DNA from: Micropterix aruncella
Lineage: Eukaryota > Arthropoda > Insecta > Lepidoptera > Micropterigidae
NCBI GenBank assembly: GCA_944548615.1
Contig: OX155954.1
Span: 8,726,156 to 8,790,155 of the forward strand
DNA length: 64,000 nucleotides
Direction: 5' to 3'
Shown here piece by piece: positions 45,211 through 55,185 of the stretch. Position 1 is the stretch's first letter. The number at the start of each line of letters is the position of its first letter. The notes below the pieces were generated by a model. That model was given only the letters and a program-made list of their open reading frames with translations. It made no database searches and was not told the origin of the DNA. Made by a program: the position numbers and the translations under genes.

Positions 45211-45329
45211 TGTTGAAATAGTACAACCCTACGCCCATACGTGGCGCCTTAAGTATAAATTACTATCTGGCAACGCTGTGTCGTGTTGACAGTTTCCATT
45301 TCTGTTCAATAAATGGCTACCAACCAACA
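45211..45329 (+). repeat. Copia 3' LTR (119 bp)
   Basis: The LTR starts TGTTGAAATAGTACAACCC and ends ACCAACCAACA, giving a TGTTG/CAACA inverted terminus. The purine-rich GAGTGAGGG just before it fits a polypurine tract. A TATA-like GTATAAATT is near 45254 and a polyadenylation signal AATAAA near 45309. No 5' partner LTR was seen in the window, so the boundaries rest on the inverted termini and the purine tract. Confidence 0.75.
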
Positions 45330-45395
45330 AAAATATAATAATATAGCAGGTTATTGAAGTCAGCTCTGACGCGACAGCGCTGTACTGTGATCGGA

Positions 45396-45898
45396 AAGAG
45401 CCAGTCTTTTGTCCATTGGACAATGCGATTGAGGTTGTCTTGTATTTCTACGTAGCTGATCGTGGGGTCAGCAAAAAACTTTGTGTCATCTGCGAACAAC
45501 ATGAAATCGAGGTTTATGATCGCTTTTAAGTCAGTAAGGAAGATCCCAAATGCTGCAGGCCCAAGGACTGATCCTTGGGGAACTCCGCTTAGGACAGGAT
45601 GGGGTTCCGAGAGCTCATCACCGACTCGTACACGAAATTTTCTGCCTGTCAAGAAGTTTATGATCCACAGCAACAGCTTACCCCGGAAACCAAAATGTTC
45701 CAGTTTTTTAACTAGCCGTTTAATTGGTACTCTATCAAATGCTTCTTCATAGTCTAGATATATTATGTCTATAGGGTGTCGATTGTTCCATTCTGTTGTC
45801 CACTTATCTAAGCATGAGAGCAGGTTAGTTACAGTAGCGTCTTTGCACAAAGCCGTGTTGTTCTTCAATGGTAAAGAATGATTTTGCAGCAGTCGCAC
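45396..45898 (-). pseudogene. LINE reverse transcriptase core fragment
   Basis: The minus-strand frame contains motif A (IIYLDYEEAFDRVPIKRLV), motif B (SGVPQGSVLGPAAFGIF) and motif C (FMLFADDTKFF), then DNLNRIVQWTKDWLFPI. This is a non-LTR reverse transcriptase palm of about 165 residues. Both the N-terminus (beyond 45898) and the thumb are missing. The frame runs on to 45317 through a segment (45338-45390) also found at 48360-48412, so its end is not genuine coding sequence. The catalytic aspartates are intact, but the protein is truncated. Confidence 0.85.
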
Positions 45899-45899
45899 T

Positions 45900-46480
45900 T
45901 CACTCCGGGTTTTTTGTCATTAATTATCTTTTTACACTTTGTACACTTTTGGGGGTTGGGTGATGGATTCATTTTGTGTCTTTTTAATTGGTTTTCCTAG
46001 TTAGGTTTAGTTGATTTCAGCGTTTTGATTTATATTTTGTCTAGAATTCACTGTACATTAAATGAGGGTAGTGCAATGTTGACATTAAATGATTTTTGTG
46101 CAATTGTATACTAATTCATGGATTTCCAGAGGAGATCACACTTCCACAGCTGGTCTGCACTTCAAACTACACTTTAGGAGTAAATTTGGGCACGGATTTT
46201 AGGTTTGGTATGTTTAGGAGAGTATTTTGTTCACACTATGTATGCACCACAACCACAGGAGTAAACACGAACAGAGGCAAAGCTTCTGAAGAGCGTGCAA
46301 AATTTTTACCTACTTTGTTAGGGTTGGCACAGAAGAATAAAATTAAATAAACTAAACATTTGTCAACTTTTTATTATACACAATTTTAAAAAGTCTCCTT
46401 TAGTTACACTATCTAATTACGATATACCAAAACGATTTTTGCACCGCCGGGTTGAGTTATCTTTCGATGTTAATGGAATT
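45900..46480. other. No recognisable gene
   Basis: The interval holds an 84-codon frame at 46096-46350 with no motif, on an AT-rich background. Nothing else is supported. Confidence 0.4.
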
Positions 46481-46487
46481 ACTGCAG

Positions 46488-46880
46488 TATAGGGACCTTT
46501 CTCAAAAATCGAAAAAATAAAGAAATACTACTAGATTCGATCATTGTAATGCTAAATGTGAAAGAAAAAAGCTTTAACAAATTAACAACCAAATTTGGTT
46601 TAAAGTTAAAAACAAATAAACAAACCAAAAAAAAGTTTTTTTAAACTCAGTTTTTAAGATTGTCTTAAAAAACTAATCTAACCTACCGTCAAATAGGTGT
46701 TTATGTATTATTAAAAATAACTAACAACCTACCGAAATGTATGGGTTTGACCCTTTTTGGAATACCTATATCTCGCTTATTTATAGAAACCGAATAAAGA
46801 TTATTACAGATTCGGAACCAGCGTGGTCAATATAGTCGGGTGATGTTACAAAATCAATAATGTAAAATAGGTTCCTTTAA
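46488..46880 (+). mobile_element. MITE with TATAGGAACCT ends, copy 2
   Basis: The termini are TATAGGGACCTTTCTC and AATAGGTTCCTTTAA. Internal blocks (GATCATTGTAATGCTAAATG; CCTATATCTCGCTTATTTAT; CCGAATAAAGATTATTACAG) match the 31-kb and 51-kb copies. Confidence 0.65.
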
Positions 46881-46933
46881 TGCATTAATACCTAATTACT
46901 AATAGGTATATCTTTCCACCACATAAAAAAACG

Positions 46934-47640
46934 GCGTATACAAAATTTTGGGTCTCTGCTGTTGGCCGTTGAGGAGTTCCCTCATCGGGAGTCAACCCAG
47001 GGTTCATCAGCCATGTCATGGTGGAACATGGAAGGTCTATCGTAATTGAATGCGTATACAAAATTTTGGGTCTCTGCTGTTGACCGTTGAAGAGTTCCCT
47101 CATCGGGAGTCAACCCAGGGTTCATCAGCCATGTCATTGTGGAACATGGAAGGTCTATCGTAATTGAATGCGTATACAAAATTTTGGGTCTCTGCTGTTG
47201 ACCGTTGAGGAGTTCCCTCATCGGGAGCCAAACCAGGGTTCATCAGCGATGTCATGGTGGAACATGGAAGGTCTATCGTAATTGAATGCGTATACAAAAT
47301 TTTGGGTCTCTGCTGTTGACCGTTGAGGAGCTCCCTCATAGGGAGTCAACCCAGGGTTCATCAGCCATGTCATGGTGGAACATGGAAGGTCTATCGTAAT
47401 TGAATGCGTATACAAAATTTTGGGTCTCTGCTGTTGACCGTTGAGGAGTCATCGGGAGCCAATCCAGGGTACATCAGCGATGTCATGGTAGAACTTGGAA
47501 GGGGCTATCATAATTTACTGCGTATACAAAATTTTGGGTCTCTGCTAATGACTGTTGAGGAGTTCCCTCATCGGGGTCCAACCCAGGGTGGATGGATTTC
47601 AACCATAATCTTTTCATCTCATAACATGATGACCAACTGA
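46934..47640. repeat. 118-bp minisatellite, about six units
   Basis: Units begin GCGTATACAAAATTTTGGGT at 46934, 47052, 47170, 47288, 47406 and 47520. The first four spacings are exactly 118 bp and the last is 114. Internal units are nearly identical and the outer ones diverged. Because 118 is not a multiple of three, overlapping frames of 65-80 codons appear on the minus strand as staggered copies; they are not genes. An RTE-like tail motif (CCAAATTTCAGCTCAATCGG) follows at 47651. Confidence 0.93.
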
Positions 47641-47759
47641 TACCTGCATGCCAAATTTCAGCTCAATCGGATGAAACGTTTCGGCGCTATCGTCGGATAA
47701 TACACACAGCCAGACACAGAAGTGCGTCCACAATACTTTCCTGACAGGAAAGTAATAAT

Positions 47760-48340
47760 AAATTATAATCTATTTATTTACTGTACATACCTAATGAAAT
47801 CTTTGGGGTAATTGAAAAATGATAATGTTTTTAATAATTCTAGAATCGTTCAAACACACGCTGCAGTAAACCATATTTACACTTGTTTATGTTAAAACAC
47901 TTATTGAATCAAACGTAAGGAGAAAAATAAACAACAGGTGAGATGTGTACGTCCGCCGCGGCTGGGGGCCCTGAGGTTTGTCAACCTTTCTCCGCGTACG
48001 TACGAAGCGGCCGGTTGCCATACACGCACGCGTCTCACGCTTGTAGTAGTGTACCTACCAAATCGCGGTTGTATGAAGCTTTGTCTCTGTTCCGTGTCTA
48101 CTCGTGTGCCACAACTGACAGATGGCAGATTCTCGATATACTTATCTTATTTTACTATGGCGGTGTGCGGTCTGCGGCCGCACTACCGCGAGGTGGGCTT
48201 TGTTCATTTGATCCAATGTATTCTTGAATTGCGCACTATCAAATCTGATACAGTGAGGTTACAGTATTAAGGCTGACGAACATTGAGTCAGTTACTGACA
48301 TCAAACCTAAAACAAGTCAGTGCTGACCCGGTACTGCCAT
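47760..48340. other. No recognised gene
   Basis: Overlapping 110- and 94-codon plus-strand frames (47938-48270) lie in a GC-richer patch without motifs. Several GTCAGTGACT-like phrases from 48260 to 48800 are dispersed short repeats. Confidence 0.35.
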
Positions 48341-48359
48341 CGTGTAAATTGATTTTAAG

Positions 48360-48412
48360 TCAGTACAGAGCTGTCGCTCCAGAGCTGACTTCAATATTCC
48401 TGCTATATATTT
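48360..48412 (+). repeat. ~55-bp block shared with 45338-45390
   Basis: CAGTACAGAGCTGTCGCTCC and GAGCTGACTTCAATATTCCT recur in reverse complement at 45338-45390 with a few differences. The copies sit next to unrelated neighbours, a LINE fragment there and a MITE here, so this is a separate small repeat. Confidence 0.7.
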
Positions 48413-48420
48413 TGAAGTCA

Positions 48421-48588
48421 AGGAGCAAACACATTATCGGACGCGTCCGTAAGGCGCGGCGTACGAACGTATGCACAGTTGTTCGCGACAGACGTCCGAT
48501 AATGTGCACGGCTCAATAGAAATTCACTACACAGATCGCGTTCATAAGCCGCGGCTGACGGACGCGTCCGATAATGTGTTTGCCCCTT
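48421..48588. mobile_element. MITE with ~30-bp inverted repeats
   Basis: AGGAGCAAACACATTATCGG plus ACGCGTCCGT at 48421-48450 is mirrored by ACGGACGCGTCCGATAATGT plus GTTTGCCCCTT at 48558-48588, with one or two mismatches. The 168-bp element has no coding content. An extra inner phrase GACGTCCGATAATGTG at 48491-48506 repeats part of the terminal motif. I could not define target duplications. Confidence 0.8.
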
Positions 48589-48589
48589 C

Positions 48590-49600
48590 AGCCCTTGTCT
48601 AAACTCGCCTGACCTTGTCTAAAGTCAGTAGTTAGTCAGTCACTGGCACTGTTTTGTAGCGTTTTAACTAGCGAAAATAATGCATTTTTTCCCACTGACT
48701 AATAACAAACGTACCTAACCTATAGAAGTAACTATGGCTGATTGACTACGTAAACAGTGTGAGTCAGTTCTCAGCGCCCACTGACGCCTGTAACTGACTC
48801 AATGTAAATCTGCACTTATGGATAGCGCGCACGGTTGACTTTTGTCACCGCGACAAAAAAGGGTATGTCACATCATGCGCTCATGATGGCTGACAGTGAT
48901 AAAAGCTTTTAAATGCAAGCGTCGTTTGTATAATCGATTTTAAAGACGGCCGTTATTCGCGAAGTTTCTGCTGTCCTAGCATAAGCTGGTAGGAACACTT
49001 ATTAGGCGTTTGGAACGAATACTAGAAAAAAACATAGTTGCACGGCGTAGTCAAGAAAAGTGAGGTTATGCTCGTGTGCGTGGCTACATAACAAAAAGGA
49101 GTACTTACCGAGTCGAAAATTCCGGGTTCCCGCTAATTTTCTTCGCGGATAGGAGGGTGTTGTGGTTACATTGGCTTTTCCGGCAAATGAAAACGTCGAA
49201 AAATCCAATTTCGTTTGCGTCAGATGCAAACACGAAAATCGCGGCTCGACGCATTTTGACAGCCGAGAAGCGATTCTTCTTCTTCTTCTTCTTCATCAGA
49301 GCGTCGGCAGCGATCGATCATTGTAGTAGGGATATGGTAGGGATGATACTGCGAGCGACCAGACCAAATATACCGTACGGAGGAAACATCGAAAACTACA
49401 TTAACAAAATTAAGGAATATAAATTCAGAATCGTATCGTATAACATTAAAAAAAATAGTAAAAGAAATATTATGATTTAAAATTATTTATTTAGAACAGA
49501 AAAATATACAACTCTCAGAAAAATTAAAGCGATACACAATTTAACTTAAAATAAATTAGGAAATTTAATGGGCGTAAATATAAATTTCGACCTGATAAAT
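48590..49600. other. No recognisable gene
   Basis: A 134-codon plus-strand frame at 49076-49480 includes a CTTCTT microsatellite (49276-49294) translated as phenylalanines. I see no domain in it. Confidence 0.35.
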
Positions 49601-50065
49601 AAAGGGGAAGTGAGTGGGTAGTGAAGTGTACGCTCGCATGTGGCAAGACAGCTGTCTTATAGGTAGGTCGTTAGTCCGGAGTCCACCGCTAATGCGCGGA
49701 GCAAGAAAGTCGGCGGACAGCACCTACGCTATAAAGTTGTGTTAAAAAGGCACCTAACCGCCAGTGGTATTCTACCTGGGAGCTGGGAGAGGGCTGCTCA
49801 CAAACGCAGCGAGTGGCGCTCCACGGTGACCACAAAAATTAAAGAGTTTGAGGAAGCCCGGCTTGAAAACCTCGACTCGAACCGCCAACAGCGCAAAACT
49901 CGTCTGAAGTCCAATTACACATACACTTACAACGACTGCGGTGAACTCTACTGTAGTCGTTGTAATCGGACCTTCAAAAACAAACTGGGATTCACGAGTC
50001 ACTTCCGCGCGCATATTCGAAGAAGTCCTGTCAACCAAGAGGTCGCCGTTGTCGGATCACGATGA
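49601..50065 (+). pseudogene. LINE ORF2 C-terminal tail with C2H2 finger, fused to array sequence
   Basis: 49601-49697 is identical by eye to 35237-35333 of the LINE 3' array. It is joined directly to a frame whose peptide LKRHLTASGILPGSWERAAH and SEWRSTV matches the C-terminal domain of another LINE polymerase type (L-K-x-x-L ... W-E-x-x-A-x-x-R-x-x-W-R). The frame ends with a finger, LYCSRCNRTFKNKLGFTSHF, a nucleic-acid-binding motif known at the end of such ORF2 proteins. The junction near 49697 marks a chimera. No reverse transcriptase is present. Confidence 0.7.
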
Positions 50066-50177
50066 GGAGGACATCATGTGTGCGTGTAACATGTTTGTAA
50101 GTGTGTATCTTGTTATTGCATTCGATCGACAGAACTGAAAATCCAATTCCTTTAATTTTATTCCAACGGAAAATGGT

Positions 50178-50249
50178 GACCCAGCCGGGAATCGAACCCG
50201 GGACCTTACAATGTAAGATCAGGCGACCTAACCACTATGCCACCGGGCC
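50178..50249 (-). tRNA. tRNA-like sequence (pseudogene or SINE head)
   Basis: Read on the minus strand the 72 nt form a fully paired 7-bp acceptor stem (GGCCCGG with CTGGGTC), an A-box-like TGGCATAGTGGTTAG and a perfect B-box GGTTCGATTCC. The anticodon arm is poor: the region CTTACATTGTAAG can form an over-long stem with a tiny loop, and no conserved T33 is evident. A functional identity cannot be assigned. It is most likely a tRNA pseudogene or tRNA-derived SINE promoter. Confidence 0.6.
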
Positions 50250-50304
50250 GTGTCACGTGTGTATCATGTTCGCCCCCTAAACTACCCCCCCCCCCCCCGC
50301 ATCT

Positions 50305-50730
50305 GAAAAGTTTTAAATAACCACTCGTTATTATAAAAATATTTAGTCCGGCGGCCATACGCTGGGCTAATAACTAAAGATTTTAGATCAATTGGCATTA
50401 CGCTTATCAAAAATGTAACAGTATTGTTTTTCTTTAATTGGGTACCTACCTAAGTCCATATTCTACATTTTCAACATTTCGACTTCTGTTTTGGTAATTT
50501 CGTGGCATCTGAATATAAGTATTGTATCAGCCTAAATACATTCTTTATGAAATTGCCTAACTAATTAAAAATTTTCATTGGAGCTTCAAATCTAAATCTA
50601 TATGTGCAGTGATTAAAACCCTGCACTGTCTTCATTTTCGGTTAAACTTTTGTAAATCGATTCCCATCTCGGTTTTTTTTTGAACGGATAAACTTCCTGC
50701 ATATAAGTTTTTGTGTCAGTACAACATTTT
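50305..50730 (+). repeat. Segmental duplication, copy 1 (lacks MITE)
   Basis: It shares order and sequence with 53285-53850: CGCTTATCAAAA, TTTCGTGGCATCTGAATATA, AGTATTGTATCAGCCTAAAT, GAGCTTCAAATCT, CCAGCACCGTCTTAATTTTC-type text. It has no MITE where the second copy carries one at 53435-53616, and so serves as the empty site. No genes. Confidence 0.7.
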
Positions 50731-51184
50731 TCTTTCAACACTTATTTTCAAGGATACAAAACATAACGTTTTTGTAAAATCAACAGTGTCTACTTGTTAA
50801 AGCTTGTGCCCGTTGATGTTATATGGGGTTTGTACATGTCGTGGAGACCAGGAAATGATCATGGTTTTGCATTTATTCCGTTATAAAAAGTGAACTTCTG
50901 TATTTGTAATTATTTTTTATTCTTTTCCTAATGAAATATTTGTGGTTTATGTAAGTTATCCATATAGATACATATATATTTTTGAAATGTAGGTCCCCAA
51001 ACAGGCCTTTCATTTGACACTAATCACGATACCTACATTTATGTTAATTTTTGACGTTTAAAATTTGGACATTTATACAACTAATTACTTATTATAAATA
51101 GGATATGGTTTCCATCTTATTTATAATTTCAAACAACCGCGATAGTCTTCGACTTTATATTTATTTAATATTTAGATAGTAAGG

Positions 51185-51545
51185 TACCCCGTGACTGATT
51201 CCGAATCTTTATTCGGCCTCAAATAATAAGCGAGATGTAGGCATTCAAAGATGCGTTAAACCCACAGCAGGTTAACTTATTTTTTTTTTAAATAAACACC
51301 TGGCGGAAGTTTCAGTTACATTTTTTAAGCAATGACAAAAAGTATGTTTTTGTTTTTAATATGTAAATTTGTTTTTATTTTGGCTTTATTCTATCACATT
51401 CTAATTTGGCTTTATTCTATCACATTTTTTTATTTGATGGCTCCACCCAAAGAGGGTGATTTCTGCCTAACTATCACATTTAGTATTACAATGCACTGAT
51501 CATGTTACAATGACCGAATCTAGTAGTAATCTAGTAGTTATTCCA
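51185..51545 (-). repeat. MITE with TATAGGAACCT-type family, reverse partial copy
   Basis: Landmarks in reverse (TTCGGCCTCAAATAATAAGC, GCGAGATGTAGGCATTCAAA, TTTAGTATTACAATGCACTG) match the 31-kb and 46-kb elements. A 23-bp direct duplication of TTTGGCTTTATTCTATCACA lies at 51379-51425. The terminal AGGTTCC motif is not visible, so the ends are eroded. Confidence 0.55.
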
Positions 51546-51978
51546 TGGTACTACTGACACTATCGTATCGTATCGTATCGTATCGAACCCTAGAGTAGGA
51601 AACGGTGACATTTGCTGTCAATCTGCGAACATAACCTGAAATAACTTGTTTTCATCTAGTATATCACAACAAAAGCTTCGTAGACATCCATCGCGCAGTT
51701 GCCTTTAAATCGAATCCGACATCCAACGAGTGGGAACAGAGGCGGTGATATCCGATTAAAAAACGGATCAGACACCCGACAAATGGAAATGGGCTGTTAG
51801 TCGCCCGAATTTACGTGTGATGGAAACCATGCATTTAATCTAAATATAATGATTTTTCTTTTTTTTAATACAGTTTCTTTCAATAACTAATGTAGTTTTT
51901 TCTTTTACAGACATGATCATCTAAAGGTTTCGGATATCCCTCCAAAACGGGGTCATTTGTCATTCACTTAGCAAAATA

Positions 51979-52490
51979 TTGGCTCCACGAAACCTATGCA
52001 TATCCCAACTGTGGTATCAAATTTGGGGGAATACCGGGAATACACTAACTTCATCATCAAAGTCTATGTATAACCCGAAACATGTGGATGCAATATGCAC
52101 AGATTTTGCAAAAGTATTCGACCTTGTCAACCCAACCATCCTTCTGGATAAATTAAAGAGATCTTCGGTGATCTCTTTAGATGAATATCGTCATACGTCA
52201 ACAAACTTCACCAAGTTGTAGCTTTACTGACAGTACCTCATAAAAGCATCTCGAAATTCAATCGGTGATCGAGTTGAACGCCAAGGTCGTGAGTGCTCTC
52301 GCAATACGACGTACACAAGGAGTCAACTACTAGACAACACTACTGTCAATGCTTAGGACTGAAAATGTACAAGATCAGACTGAATCACTTTAATATTGCT
52401 TTATTGGAGACCCGTGCTGCAGATATGGTACTATTCCACAAAATTATCCACAAAAACGTAGATAACCCGTATTTTACGAAGAACCTATAA
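51979..52490 (+). pseudogene. Decayed LINE: motif A and C-terminal pieces
   Basis: A first frame (51979-52221) has VDAICTDFAKVFDLVNPTIL and LDKLKR, matching reverse-transcriptase motif A of CR1/Jockey LINEs (V-D-A-I-Y-T-D-F-S-K-A-F-D-x-V-N-H). The following frame (52293-52490) has NIALLETRAADMVLFHKIIH, matching the C-terminal block (L-x-L-x-x-R-x-x-D-x-x-x-x-x-K). Motifs B to E are deleted between them. The retrotransposon is dead and internally deleted. Confidence 0.7.
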
Positions 52491-52499
52491 TTTTACATT

Positions 52500-53280
52500 C
52501 CACAACGCGTGGTTCATTCTTGTACGTTCGACCTGCCTTGCGTCTGTACTAGATATGCCTAAAATTCTATCACATACAGCTTAATGTCTATGTATGTACA
52601 TTAATCAATTCCAGAATATTGCCGTTCAACATGAATGAGACTAAATTTAAGGAGAGCATAGGTATACATAAACGTAATTGACAATGCGGCATACATTTAT
52701 AATTTGATATTTATGTTTTAGACGACTATTTGGGTATTATTTTTTATTTTACGTTTGATATTTTAATTTACATTTATTATGGTTTTATTTTGTAACATTT
52801 ATTTTATTGAAAATAATTAATTTATTTGGTTACATGATTTAGGAACCTTGATTTTACTTGTTTTTTTCTTTGGCTTTTAAAATAATAAAAAAAAACTATT
52901 ATAAAATTGTTTATTTTTTTATAACAAAATTTAATTGTTTGTAACTGTACTATAAATTTTTGCAAAATTACAGAAGTCGTTACACGAGAACATTATGACA
53001 GCATAAAGAATGTTCAGTCAGGGATAGTATAACAGCGGATGGAACATTTATTAAATAAAGTAGTCAATACCACCACGTCCGGCTCCTGATGAAATGAAAA
53101 TGTATTTTAAACACATGCTAGCAAAAATAAAATTATAATTGTAAGAAATGTTTTATTCGACAAACAAATGTTATTGAATTGGATGAATCAATAACACGGC
53201 AACGATTGCATACAATCTTCAGTATATGGTGACAGTGTACAATTTAGTTCATTTATAAATATATTTTTAGCCGTAGCATC
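52500..53280. other. No recognisable gene
   Basis: Very AT-rich. There is no coding signature, RNA gene or clear repeat boundary. Confidence 0.4.
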
Positions 53281-53284
53281 TTCA

Positions 53285-53850
53285 AGCTAATAATTGCACC
53301 GTGATAAAGTTTTAAGTAAACACTTGTTGTTAAAAAATGATTTAATACTACCGCTTACGCTGGGTTAATGAATGATTTTAAAGCATTGCGCTTATCAAAA
53401 CTTTAACAGCATGGATTCTCTATAATGGAAGTAAACCCCGGTGCGCACTTGCGGCCTGGCCGCGGCGGCCAACGAGATACTACGAAATGTATGGACTCGC
53501 CGTCAACCGCGCGGCCAAGTGCGCGCGGTCGACGGCAATTCCATACATTTGGTAGTATCTTGCTGGCCGCTGTAGTCTGGCCGTTGCGGCCAGGCCGCAA
53601 GTGCATGCCTGGGGGCTAAGTCCATATTTTAAATTTGAACTTCAGTATTGTTACTTCGTGGCATCTGAATATAAGTATTGTATCAGCCTAAATACATTCC
53701 TCATGAAATCGCTTAACAAATTGAACACTTAGAGCTTCAAATCTTAATCTATATGTCCAGTGATGAAAATCCAGCACCGTCTTAATTTTCGGTTGATCTT
53801 TTATAGATCAATTTCTATATTGTTTTTTTTTAAATAGTAAACTTCTCACA
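53285..53850 (+). repeat. Segmental duplication, copy 2 (carries MITE)
   Basis: This is the partner of 50305-50730 with the same landmarks. The homologous sequence is interrupted only by the MITE at 53435-53616. Confidence 0.7.
53435..53616. mobile_element. GC-rich foldback MITE, Harbinger-like TAA target
   Basis: Its arms are strongly inverted: GCACTTGCGGCCTGGCCGC at the left matches GCGGCCAGGCCGCAAGTGC at the right, with ATGTATGG/CCATACAT further in. TAA lies directly outside both ends (53432-53434 and 53617-53619), which fits the 3-bp TWA duplications of PIF/Harbinger elements. Copy 1 of the segmental duplication lacks it. There is no coding content; the frames seen in it on both strands are palindrome artefacts. 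Confidence 0.8.
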
Positions 53851-53992
53851 GGCAAGTCAGCCGGGCGCTAAAAGACATTGTGAGCTATGATGCAATAACA
53901 AATCATCAAGTCACATGCACAGGCTAAGATGCTACTTATGCAAGTACAACTACTCAACTGATGAATAAATTGCATGTAAATGGGTATTTGGA

Positions 53993-54515
53993 GGTGTCAA
54001 CTATAACGGGCGAACCCAGACTCCAGGAAGTTTTAACGATATTGATCGTTCTGTCTCCCTTAAGATGAGCGTAGGAGACTTTGGGACGAAACCGTTCACT
54101 GTCTAGTTACACCACTCACCCGTAAGAAGCCAACGCCTTGCCGCGAGACACTGGGTTTGCAACCAACGAGCGGCCTCGCGCCCTTACTACCACTTTCGGC
54201 CACATTTCTCCGGCCTCCCAACTAGTTAAGGGTTCGAGGTCGCTTGCGCGGTCCTCTCCCTTACGTAGCGGTGATTCGGTATCTACCGAATCTATTGCGG
54301 ACCATGTCGACCGCTCGGGATAGGGTGGCCGAATTGGTCGTTTTTTAAGAGCGGTTGCCGTAAGGTTAACAACCACCCCTGTTCTATAGGGACAAGTGCA
54401 TTCCGCTTATCAGTCGGAATGCACAGTCGATTGGCTGACGCCGCAAGGTTCGCAAACCGTCCAGGAGCGCCCGAAGAGCGAAACTGACCCGCAGGCAGAG
54501 TCATAGCCGGCATAA
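53993..54515 (+). repeat. ACGGG-hairpin family, copy D
   Basis: It begins GGTGTCAACTATAACGGGCG and ACCCAGACTCCAGG and contains all internal blocks (GAGCGGCCTCGCGCCCTTAC, GGTCGCTTGCGCGGTCCTCT, CTATTGCGGACCATG, GTTAACAACCACCCCTG, GGCTGACGCCGCAAGGTTCG). The last 60 bp present in copy B are missing. Antisense, a frame at 54376-54116 reads SPLRKGEDRASDLE, the same peptide as in copy A3. A hairpin GTGCATTCCG/TCGGAATGCAC lies at 54386-54414. Confidence 0.7.
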
Positions 54516-54519
54516 TCAC

Positions 54520-54990
54520 CTATAGGTATTTTTCTTTTACATTAATTTTTTTTTTCTTCCGAAATTTTACATTTATCTTTACAATTATTAAGTCGCAGTA
54601 TGTATTTCTTTATTTTTCAGATTTTTGAGAAAGGTTCCTATACTGCAATAATTCATATTTAGTATATCTACTATACAGCATTTAACGAAATAAAACGAAA
54701 AAACATGCAAAACTGTCTAAAAAATAAACAAACTCGCATCAGAGCTAGGCGGAACGATATTATGCACCAACACAGCGTTATGTGCACCAAATACGCGTAT
54801 TCACGCCCATACGTCACCGCTCATTACAGATCTGTTATTTATTCGCCTAGATAATTTCGAAAATAGTCTGACATCGACCATCCAGGGAAAAATTTTGATA
54901 GCCTGGTAACACTACACGCGTTGACAACTGCTATTTATAAAGAAGAAGAAGAACGCGAAAAGTAGCAGGAGGTATTTCACAGTTGTGATA
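54520..54990. other. No gene; small repeat fragment
   Basis: TTTTTGAGAAAGGTTCCTAT at 54621-54640 is the end of a TATAGGAACCT-type MITE in reverse. The rest is unremarkable AT-rich sequence. Confidence 0.4.
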
Positions 54991-55055
54991 ATTTAGAGCG
55001 ACTGACCCGATTCGCATTTTAGAGCGACTGAGCCGATTTCATGTTTTTCGATGGC

Positions 55056-55185
55056 GGGTCACTCAGTCTAAAGATCAGTCGCTCTAATTTATACGTTCTG
55101 CACCTCACACGATATTATCGTGTTTTTCGGGGCAGTCGCTCTAAAATTCCATTTTAGAGCGACTGATCTTTAGACTGAGTGAACC
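55056..55185. mobile_element. MITE at the second zinc-finger break
   Basis: GGGTCACTCAGTCTAAAGAT and CAGTCGCTCTAA at the left are mirrored by TTAGAGCGACTGATCTTTAG and ACTGAGTGAACC at the right. Related half-motifs (TTTTAGAGCGACTGAGCC) continue upstream from 54998. The family is the same as 29340-29445. Confidence 0.8.

Larger units (their letters stand above)
43184..45329 (+). mobile_element. Copia LTR retrotransposon, 3' half with LTR
   Basis: The element keeps the reverse transcriptase and RNase H part of pol and its 3' LTR; gag, protease and integrase and the 5' LTR are missing. It joins the tandem duplication directly at about 43180. This is an insect genomic copia-type (Ty1/copia) retrotransposon, not a virus of vertebrates or crops. 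It lies next to a minus-strand LINE fragment. Confidence 0.85.

Noticed and set aside
46885..47640. Regular 118-bp spacing reminiscent of a CRISPR array
   Set aside because: The whole unit repeats rather than short repeats with unique spacers, the context is eukaryotic, and no cas genes exist. It is a minisatellite.
53403..53619. GC-rich 64-67-codon frames on both strands
   Set aside because: They are products of the palindromic MITE at 53435-53616.
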